Shown piece after piece: positions 51,796 through 61,227 of a DNA stretch of 64,000 nucleotides; position 1 is the first letter of the stretch; each line of letters starts with the position of its first letter. This DNA comes from Amoebophrya sp. A120 (taxonomy: Eukaryota > Sar > Dinophyceae > Syndiniales > Amoebophryaceae). Location: assembly GCA_905178155.1 (NCBI GenBank), contig CAJINV010000007.1, positions 1,903,151 through 1,967,150 on the forward strand, in the 5' to 3' direction. A model generated the notes under the pieces. That model was not told where the DNA came from and did no database searches. It was given only the letters and a program-made list of their open reading frames with translations. Position numbers and translations under genes: made by a program.

Positions 51796-54700
51796 TCACT
51801 CCAGCCCACTTTCCACCAGCATGGGGATCACGGCGAAGGCTCCACTCAGAAGCACAAACGCTAAAGACTTTCGCACTAGGTCCGCGGTTAACACGTTGCC
51901 GAGGAGGCACCAACAATGCTTCTTCGACACACGATAATCGCCATAGTAGACGCAACCGTGGTCAAGCAACAAGTGCAACTCCTGCAGTGGATCGCGCGTT
52001 GCTGTTCCGGTGGAAGTGTTTGTCGGACCAAACACGTCATCGCGTTCATCTTCTACTCCCATCTCCCCGTAGAAAGAACCTCTTGCAGTTGACGTACCAT
52101 GGTCGTGTTGCCCGGACGAAACTTTCGCATGTAACCCTGTACTACCGTCATCATTTCCGATGCGCGATGAATCCACGGCGTTCTGATGTGTTTGATGTGG
52201 GACATGATCTGTTCCTGTGCCTCTATTCTCGCCCGGCAAGACTTCCGTGGCAGAAGAAGATGTGGTTTTTTGAGGAAAACCAGATCTGGTCAAGTGGGTT
52301 TTTTGTTGATTTACACTGGTTCGTCCCCTAAACCGGAGCCGGTTCTTCATACTGCTATCACCCCCGAAGTCACTTCCGAAAGCATTGCTCCCACCCGACG
52401 TAGCCGCGAAGAACTCGGGTCTGAAGGTGGCCATGGCGCGATGTCTCAATTGCGAAACAAAAAGCTCGTACTCATCGCCGAGGGACGCCAGGGAGGACAT
52501 GAGCAGGTAGAAGACGAAGAGGAAAAAAGCCGCCTGTGACGGCAGGGTGTTGTAGAGCCAAATCGACAACATGAGGGAGCCGATCGCACCGTAAAGCAGC
52601 ACCAGGAGAAGCATAGCCATGGTGCTGCCTGTGATCTGCCGCGTTCGGGTGAACAGTTGCTGGTGGGTGCGGTCAAAATTCCGCAGGTCAATCGCAATGT
52701 GCGAAATGGAAGACTCGATGGTATCAATTTGATGTTCTGTGCCACCAGTGTCATGAAAACGATCAAGATCCTCGTAGTAGTTCGAGTTCTGAACAACCTC
52801 GAGTTTAATGTGCTGCTCTCCATTGTTGCTTGATGTTGGATGGATGTGCTGCATCTCGGCTGTAGTTGTAGAGGAACTTCGATTTGCTCCGGATGCTATT
52901 CGTTCCGGATTCGATCCACGACCCAAGTTGCCCCGACGGTCCTTCGAGTCGCTTCGTTGTTTGACGACGACGTCGCGCAGATTCATGATCATTTTCTCCA
53001 CTGCGTCGATTTGCCGCATGAGCTGCGTCCTGACCGCCCTCACGTACTGCACGTGACAGTGCGACATGGCGTCCAAGAACAATCCGGAGAACACCAAGTT
53101 GGACTGCATGGCGCAGATCTGGCCGGAATAGAGAATCCCACCCATGGCCTGGTTGAAGTTGAGAAGCCCGACCAGCAAACCCGCAAACATCCCCAGCCGG
53201 AACCGGAAGACAAATTTGTTGGTGAATTTCTGCAAGGAGGACCCCTCGTTCACGGTCGCGGCGCGTTTATACAGGGCGAGTAAGTAACACAAACGTGTGA
53301 TCCAGGTCGAAAAGCAGGAGCTTGGTGACAAAGTTGTGCACGTACGGGCCGAAGATTGCGAACATCCAGAACAGGAAGAGAGTGAGCCAGAGGAGCAGGG
53401 CCTTCGCGCCGAGTCCCTCGTCCGTGAAGAGGCGCCAAAACCACCAGGAGAAGCCGGCGACAAACATCAGCGCGCGCACCGCGTAGCGGGGTAGGAGGCT
53501 GGGAGTCGGAAGGTTCGAAAGGAGGAAGTGGTGTGCTGGTTTATTTCTGTAATGTGTGCTAGCAGCTAAAGTGGCGTTTTCCTTCTCGTCTGGCGAAGTC
53601 GACGCAGTCGTGGAGGTGGCGTAGGACGACGGGTTATAGGATTGCATAATTCCTGTAGTTTTCAACATCTTAGCTTCGTCTGCAGGGGCGGGCGAGATGT
53701 AGATGCTCTGTTCGTCTCGCAGATAATACCTCCTTGTTCTACTCGTACTCACGTTTGCCTGTTTCGCCGCAGTGCTACTGGTGTGGTCCACAGAGTGTAA
53801 AAACAACACATCTGGTCGTTCCGTTGCAGGGTTTACATTTTTTGAAAGAGAACTAGGAGCAAGGAAATTGTCCGAGTGGATCAGTCTTGCGTATGCCTGT
53901 TTCGCCCTCTCCAGGGCGATGACGACCCCTTCCGAGTTTCGCACGCAGGCGGCCATGGCCATTCGGAAGAAATAAAATTGCGGCAAGGGAAGCAGCGTTT
54001 CAGTTTCTTCGATTTCGTCCTCGACGGTTTGTTCCTCTTTGAGTTCTGCTATTGCCAGTTGCTGTCCACCGCTGCTAGAAGTCATTTGTTGTTCCACCGT
54101 CGACGTCGGCCTGCTGCTCACCGGCGGCGTGGTCACCCTCACTCCATGCAAACACCTAACGACGATCCGCTGCACCACCGCGTTCACGACACTGACGACA
54201 AAGGCCAGCGTGAAGGCGGCGAAGACGAGGACAATCGCCCCGCGCCACTGGGTGGCGCCAAACTGCTGGCTGAACGGGTCCTCCCGGGTGTCGAGTTCGG
54301 ACAAACGGACCGCGTCGACGGTGTGAAAAGCCAAGTTCGCGACCGTGTTCGACTGACAGAGGCAGGGGAGACGGCGGTGGCAATCCGTATCGTACCAGAC
54401 CGACCGGTATCCAGGAAAAAACATCCATCCCATCCCCATCCATTTCTTGCATGACAAACACAGGACTTTATACCTGTTTTGCATGACAAATTGGATGTGG
54501 ATGGGCGTTTGTTCCTGGATAACCGGCCCCACAACTTCTCCTGGAGCGCGTACACGCAGTCGTGCCGGTTAGTGAAGAGTTGCTTCGAAAACCTCTCGAG
54601 CTTGAACTGCTCACCCCCGTCTGGTTCGTACCGTGCCCAAGGCAGTTGCTTCTTCAAACCGACGAGCTTCGTGGGCCAGAGCGGATCGGCGTGCTTTGCG

Positions 54701-55431
54701 ATCTGCAGCCGAAGTTCTTCCTGTTGGAAAGAGCCAGCAGATGAAGAGCCTGATGTTCCAGAAGTTGTACTTAATATCGCGGCCCCACCTCCGCCCATGT
54801 GTTGTTCGCAAGAAGCCAAAAATTTGCCCACGTCGCGATCCGCATTGGTAGACACGGCGGTGTTTACCTCTTGCCCGGGGGAAATCCTCGTGAAGGCGAT
54901 GTTTTCAAGTAAGCTTGTAGAGGAGGCGCAGGTGCTGTTGCTCGGAAATAAACTATTGCCACTTGACGACGCAATTGGCACTCCCTCCACCCAGAACCAG
55001 GCCTGCATGTCGCTCTTGCTTTCGGACTCGGCGCCGCGATACAAACCGACCCAGAACCGGAGGAAGGGGTCTTGGGATCGGAGGTTCGTCGGTTTGCTGC
55101 TGCCAAAGGAGGTTTGCATGGAATCCAGCCGTTTTTTCTTGTCGACAACGACTCTCCACAGGAAATCCTCATTTTCCCGGACCACGGTGGCCACCGTCGC
55201 GTTAAAGGCTTCGCAGATTTGGGTCTGACAAGTCAGGAAAGGCCACCCGTACTGAGAGTCTTGTTCTTCCTGCCCGCTCGCGAGGGTCGCGGCGAGTTCT
55301 TGTGCGGGCGAGGAGATCGCGTCGGACAATGAGAATAAATCGTCGTCATCGGGAGAGAAATATCTGTAGCAACGACGGGTTGGGGCATGGTAGTGCCAAG
55401 AGGGGTCGGGACAAGGGTTAGACGTCGACAT
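51796..55431 (-). CDS. C-type-lectin-like multi-pass membrane protein
   Basis: The start is the ATG at 55,431 (MSTSNPCPDPSWHYH); the longer frame begins at TTG. Exons run 55431-54520 and from 54409 downward, with an introner between. The first ~340 residues look like a C-type lectin-like domain: HAPTRRCYRYF, CEAFNATVATV, RFWVGLYRG, WFWVEGVP, and after the join LYRSVWYDTDCHRRLPCLC, which matches the WxD/C ending of the fold. A membrane segment follows (IVLVFAAFTLAFVVSVV), then several more at about 53,500-53,150, 52,600-52,480 and near the C-terminus, with long hydrophilic loops. Two frames overlap at 53,267-53,463; a 46-nt GT-AG intron (53290-53245) would join them and gives 1,159 residues. 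C-type lectin-like domains bind carbohydrate or protein ligands outside the cell. Confidence 0.72.
54410..54519 (-). mobile_element. Introner, short CCATCC family, copy 2
   Basis: About 110 bp. On the + strand it starts TCCAGGAAAAA and ends GGGCGTTTGTTCCTGGA, flanked by TA, with internal GCATGACAAA motifs. Related to 8629-8739. Removal gives CGG TTA TAC CGG (RLYR) on the minus strand and completes the lectin-like domain. Confidence 0.9.
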
Positions 55432-56355
55432 GTGGTTCAATCAGCGTGATATTCATGTTCCTCTACTTCGTGCAGTTTTCATCTGCAGAATCTAAGTGCT
55501 TTTTGAAAAGGCTAAATCGGTCTTTCGGCGTGGCGCTTGATACCAAGTTCACCAAGTTCAAAGGTCGGACTCGGATCATACATACAGTATTTCAACATTA
55601 TAGCACTCCACCAAGGTGTATGTGTAGGATTAAGCTTATGAAATGAAAATAATTCGATTACAAAATACATCACGAACTTGCCTTGGTCCATGTATGTAAA
55701 CATTACAATATTACGGAAACGGGCAGGGTGGAGAGATTGAGATTAATAAACCAGGTAGGGTGGTTGCTGCCTTGATGAGCACCAGAACTTTCATCACGAG
55801 AAGATAGATTTGCACGAAGAAGAAGCCGACACAGATGAAATGATGCGGTGCACCTGCACTGCACAAATAAACGACAAGAGGAGGTTTGGTGCCCGCTTCT
55901 AAACGACTGGCGTCATGGTTCTTGCGGTTGCGTACCCCTCTGTTATCGAAATTGCTGCGGTGGGAGTGCCTCTTGTGACACACCGACACAAAATGAAAAC
56001 TGTGGGGACACACCGATGCATCGCGGTTCGTTTAATATTTTCGGTTCTGAACCACGCACGGATGCGGAACGTGCTCTAAAAAGTGTAGAACACGAAGCTG
56101 CACGTCGGCGAAAGCGAATACCATTGGTCGAAGCCTCCGTTCTGTTTCTTGCAATGAGCAATCAGAAGAAATGATCTCCTGCTTCTCACAAATCACAGCG
56201 GGTTGAAAAAAATGTTTAGCGTAAAAAATGTTGGGCCACCGGTCTCCAAAATGCACTTCGTTGCGTTTCAATAGCGTTGTCTTTCGCTCCATTCATCTTG
56301 GAAGTAAAGGAAGACGCAAACATTGGCGCACTTTCTACTTGAAAGAAATTCAGGC
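55432..56355. other. Intergenic region
   Basis: Short frames only (5' flank of the lectin-like gene and 3' flank of the SET gene). No recognised feature. Confidence 0.5.
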
Positions 56356-59300
56356 TCACTTCTTCTTGTTCTTCCTTTTGTTTTTTTTGGAGTTCGCTCC
56401 TGCCCCGCCGGAGGCCGCCGCTTCCGTGGTCCCAGCGGACTTGCACTTCTGATTAACTTTTGCGGCCGCAGCGTCTTCTGTCTCAGCGTTATTGATCTCT
56501 TGCACGTGCCGCAGCATCTGTTCTACCGTAATCTGTTTGTTCTCCTTGTTGTTTTTGCCCGGCTTTTCTTTCTTCCACGGCACCGCTTCCAAATTCTCCG
56601 TTGCACACAAGACCCGGTGGCGCAAGCTCCGGAGCGCCTGAATCTGGTCGTAGAACTCCTTTGCCTCCTTGGTGGGCTTGGAAAACGGCCCGAACGCGAA
56701 GTACGCTGCCCTGTACTGCAAAGCCAGGAGCAAAATCCCGCACCGGAACATGGTGTGCTCTGGCGTGTTGTTTTCTGCGCTCAAGTCCGCGATCTGAATC
56801 TTCAGGAACTCAATCGGCGACTCCCGTCTCTGTTGCACAAATGCCTGCATTTTCGCCATCGTGTCCTTCTCATGGCGCAAAATCCGGATCTGCATCCAGC
56901 TTTCCACCATATTTGACCAAAACTTGTACTGTAACACCAAGGGGAAGTAGTTCAAATTGTTGGTGAAGTCCAAATGACGGAGAAACAGGATGCTATTCTG
57001 GTTATGCACGGCATAAGTTATCTTCTCATCATGATGTTCATGATCGTTCGTACTACCGTATTAATTGGTAATTACTGTATCATACTACAGTATTGCATGA
57101 AAAAAGAAAATTCCAGGGGGAGATCCGAAATTCGTCATGCAGATAATTCAGGCAAGAAAAACTAGAAGATCGTCTGCCAACATCCATATATTTTGATATT
57201 AGCGAGTATGATGTTGCTTTTGCCGTGCATAATGGTGCTGGAGCAGCAGTTGCTGGCGCAGTTCCCGGTCCTCGTTGCAGTTGTCCGTAAGTAATAGCGA
57301 CGCAGCAGATAGGTCCGTGCAGTCTTGCTTTTTGTTGTTGCCGATCACGTTCTCCAGCATGTAATAGGCCTCCAGAACGGATTGCATGGCGCTAACAGCG
57401 CTCGGGTCCTCCTTGTGCACCCGCTCCAAGATTTTGTGGTACCCTTTCGCGTGCTATGCAACACAAATTTGCAGCCGCGCACGACGTAGATAACTATGCG
57501 AGGCAGATCTTCTCTTCGGTGTTTAGGTAGCCAACTTAAGCTGTTGGAGGAAGGAACCTGTTCATCTGCGGAATAGCAATAGCCCGCGCGTGCTCTTTCG
57601 TCATGCAAAGTCGCATTCTTTAGTTTTACGTGCGCAGCTGCAAATTTTTACTTCGAATACGTGCTGCTCCGGGAGTTTGAGTTTGCTCCGCTCGTCCTGC
57701 TGGTTCGCAAACATAGACTTTTTTGTCGCCCACTGCTCACAGGCGTGCAAAAGGGCGCGTGGTTTGTTTATTGTGGCGAAGGGGGTGCAAGTTACAGACG
57801 AGGACATGCTGTTCTCCATTTCATCGGGGTCGCTTTCCTCTTGCGTCGTGTTATTTTTAGTACCCGGCCTCCCAGCAGACGAAGAGCTACTAGCAGACAT
57901 CTTTATTCCTCTCTTTACCGCCTCTGCCGCGTCCTCTTCTGCCTCACAGGCCGGGCAGGTGCACCAAAAGCCCCAATTTCGGCGCAGCTGCGCGCGCCGT
58001 TCGTCGGCGCCCGGGAAGAGGGCGATGTAGGGGAAGGTTAATTCTTCACCTTTCCGGATCTTTTTCGTCGCTCGCACGCGGGCGAAGCAGTAGTACTCTG
58101 CGGGTTCTTGCAGCGCCAGCGGCTGGAGGTCCTTGCCTTGTTTCTCGTGCATGGTCTTCTGCTTCTCTTTGTTACAGCAATTCTGCGGCAGTAAACTCTC
58201 GTCCACCTGCTCCCAGCCGCAGTTGGGCGCGCAGCTGTGGTTGAAGCGAGACAGGGTCAGAAAGAGGCGCCGCCGCCCGGCCTGCTCGATCGTGTTCGTC
58301 TTCGCAATATCGCGGACTCGCAGCCGCTGCCGCTGCAATTTTCGCAGTTGCTTTTTCTCCTGGACCAGTTTCTTCCTCCGTTGCGGATCATCTACCGCAG
58401 CTTTATTTCTTGACGATAATGGCACAGCCTGATTCTCTACAACATTTTTAGAAGAAGATGTTATTTGATCCTCCTCCTCCTCTTCCTCTTCGGTTGTTGT
58501 ATACCCACCTCCGGAGTCGCTCGTCTCCCGCCCGAGGTCTTGTCCCTGTAAATCCAAAATCGCCTTCTGCGCCTTCTCCGGTAGGTTCCGGAATTCTTCA
58601 AAGAAGTAATCAAACGCGTCCACTTTTTCCCGCTTCTTGATCGCCAGCTCCGCGATTTTGCGCTTGGTCGCCTCCAAAATCGGGAATTCTTCCAGGATCA
58701 GTTGTCCGATTTCCAAGTCGCGTTTCGCCAACACTCCAAACCCCTTCCCCGGGATCTCCTTCACTTCGAAGGTGTCGTGCAAGTCGCCGCCGTAGTACTT
58801 TCCGTTCATCACAAAGCAGTGTCGTTCGTCCTCGCGGTCGTAGTAGAAATGCTTTTTCATTTCCTGGCCGTCTTCGCTGAAGACGTCGGAAAAGTTGGCG
58901 AGCTTGTCGATCTTCTGAAACTTATCGACCCGCTTCTGCGCGATCATCTCTTCCGTGCCCGTGCTGTCGTCTTTCAGGATGGACTTGATCATCAGCTCCC
59001 GCCACAATTGGTACCGCTTCTCCGCGTCTTGGAGCATCAGGCTGTGGATGTGCTCGGGCTGGGGGAGCATCTTCACCTGGGTCATTTGACGGTTTTTTTC
59101 GAATCTTCTTCACGGTTGAAAAATTGACTTCATCAAGTTGTAGGAACAACGAGGATCATCTTCATCATTTTCAGAAGAATTTACTCATCTATACATCAAG
59201 AGCGAGTTATTTTTGTTTGTGTATAGAGGTCGTGGATAAACTGGATGCCCAGATCTACTTCAAGGACGCGAAGTTAAAAAAGCAGTATGGTATCCATACC

Positions 59301-60251
59301 CCCTGCGTGAGGTTCTGGTTCTGGTAGAAGAGTGCGAAGCTGGCCCACTCTCCGTTGACTGCGTCGGTGACGATCTCGTCCAAAATGCCTTTCATGTTCA
59401 TTTTCGCGAACTTCTGACACTGCTCCATCCAATCGTGGTCTTTCGTCGCATTCTCGTGCTGCAGCAGGAACCGGTTCAGGAGCTGCCTCCGGATGAGATC
59501 CATGTTTAAGTTCTGGATTTGCTGTTGGTGCTCTTGCTGTTGATGCTGCGGCAGTTTGCTCACGTTTGTTGGGGTCAAATTATTGGTTGAATTTCTTTTG
59601 CTGCTGTCCTCGCCCGCTGTTGAAGTTGTACTGGTCTTGCCAAGCGGTGCTTCTTGCGGAGTCTTCACTTCGCCAGTTCTGGATGAAGCAGTCTCGTTGA
59701 TGTTGTCATGATGATCTCCAGTTACTTTATTATGCAAGGTGGAACAACCACCAGAATTTCTTGTGGAATAGTTCTTGGATGAAGTCTTATCACTGCTTTG
59801 TTCCTTCTCGGGCGTGTTTGCCGCGGTACTCAGACTTATTGACAGGAAAAATCCCCCCTCCCCATATTGAAAAGGTATGTTTCCAAAAATTTGTATTGCG
59901 GATTTCAGGTCACAAATTAATCGCATCTGTCTTGCAAGAAGACAAGGGCAGAAGCTTCCGCCCCATTATGGAAGCGATTTGCCATGCTGTTGGGCCTAAA
60001 GGGGAGCCGCTTGCCATGCTGAACAACTAGACCCATACGCCCCTGCTTAGCCTGGGGATCTGGCCGCAATGCCTCTCTGCAATACAAAGCTGATTTGTGG
60101 CCACAAATCAGCATCACAAATTTCCGTTTTGATATGGGGAGGGGGGATTTTTCCCTGCAATAAGACTGGGAGTGGATTCCGGGGCGCCCGCTGAGACGAC
60201 GGACGATTTGCCCGTTGGCTTCTTTTTGTTCCCTGATTTACTGTTCGCCAT
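56356..60251 (-). CDS. SET-domain protein (SMYD-like lysine methyltransferase)
   Basis: Complement join 60251-60161, 59838-59300, 59076-57661, 57453-57230, 57004-56356 (2,919 nt, 972 residues), in frame throughout, starting MANSKSGNKKKP. The catalytic domain has IPGKGFGVLAKRDLEIGQ at the start of SET, a long acidic/Lys-rich insertion, the signature SRFNHSCAPNCGWE, RKGEELTFPYIALF, and the post-SET Cys cluster WCTCPACE. SMYD/SET enzymes transfer methyl groups from SAM to lysines. No MYND finger is visible. The C-terminal part is helical, ending in a Lys-rich tail (KKNKRKNKKK), possibly nuclear. Introns 60160-59839 and 57229-57005 are TA-type introners, 59299-59077 is an ordinary GT-AG intron, and 57660-57454 is a GT-AG intron that itself has inverted repeats. 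Confidence 0.85.
57005..57229 (-). mobile_element. Introner, TGCACGGC family
   Basis: 225 bp. Ends TGCACGGCATAAG and CTTTTGCCGTGCA on the + strand are inverted repeats, flanked by TA. Removal gives CAT TAT AAC CAG (HYNQ) on the minus strand. Confidence 0.88.
57454..57660 (-). mobile_element. Introner with GT-AG ends
   Basis: 207 bp on the minus strand, GTATTCGAAG to TGCATAG. Inverted repeats AAATTTGCAGCTGCGCACG and the complement of CGTGCGCGGCTGCAAATTT lie just inside the ends. GCACG is repeated at both flanks, which looks like a 4-5-bp target duplication. Unlike the TA class it offers canonical GT and AG. Confidence 0.8.
59839..60160 (-). mobile_element. Introner, C-rich TIR family, copy 4
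   Basis: 322 bp. + strand ends TTGACAGGAAAAATCCCCCC and GGGGGGATTTTTCCCTGCAA, between TA dinucleotides. Removal gives CTT ATA AGT (LIS) on the minus strand. Confidence 0.92.
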
Positions 60252-61227
60252 TTTCGTTTATTCTTCCCCCGGTTGACTGGCCGCTTTGTTTTTGTTTTCG
60301 TCGCAGCTTTTGTCGTAAATAAAGACTATAAATTTGAAGAACTCGACGAAGTACTTATTCTGTGTTGCTTCTCTACTTGTACTTCGGGTTGTTGTTAATG
60401 GTGCCAGGAGGTCGCTATGATCTCTAGCTAAACAAAGACCATATGTTCTTCTCCGACAGAAATCAATAGCTTAAACATATAATATCATGCAGCGTCGAGA
60501 AAGTAAAAATGACATGTCAACACTCTGAAGCTGATGCTGATACTTCAGATAAGCAGAGAAACTTATTTATGTTCGACGTCGAAAACCAACGAAATAATAG
60601 GAATAGCAACCATCATGCGAGGAAATATGAGAAGAAATAGAGGAACTTGGCATTGACTTTCAAAACCTAAAAGTCGTGTCACCAAAATTGACACGACGAC
60701 TTTTAGGTTGGCATTTTTATGGATGAACAAAAGCACATCGCATTTTCAAGAACCACAAAAGCATTTTCGTCGACACGAAAATAAAGAGGAGGAACTCGGT
60801 TCTAGAGTTTGATCGATCAGAGCCATGGATATGGAATAGTCAGGGAGCTTGTCGCTGTCGTCAATGATATAGGATTAGAAGTGTGAAGATCCAGTTTGTT
60901 AACGAGCCTGCAAGAGCGTCATCTTGTGATCTTGTCGTGCTTTCCTAGTAAGTTTGGTCGGCCTGCTACTAGCGACGGCAGTTACAGCAATTCTGCCTCG
61001 TCCTCCAGAAGCTAATGCGAAATTGTGTTCTCACATACGAGTTTAAGTACATTTCCGTCATGAAAAAATGTGCTCTTCCGAACAACACGTGGAGCATTCT
61101 TGCCACTGGTCTGACTCTACTTTCTGAGTTCTCAGAGTCTACATATCAATCTTATATCTTTTCTTTGCGCCACGGCCACCGCCATTTCATTTTTATCTGA
61201 AAAAAAAAAATATGAAAGTCGCATAGA
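60252..61227. other. Intergenic region with a hairpin
   Basis: 5' flank of the SET gene and 3' flank of the next gene. An inverted repeat at 60,664-60,709 has arms AACCTAAAAGTCGTGTC and GACACGACGACTTTTAGGTT and a 9-nt loop. An A-run lies at about 61,200. No open frame of note. Confidence 0.6.

Noticed and set aside
53267-53463. Two separate genes at the overlap of the lectin-like and membrane frames
   Set aside because: Hydrophobic segments and spacing continue across; a short GT-AG intron or a frame error explains it better. Not fully excluded.
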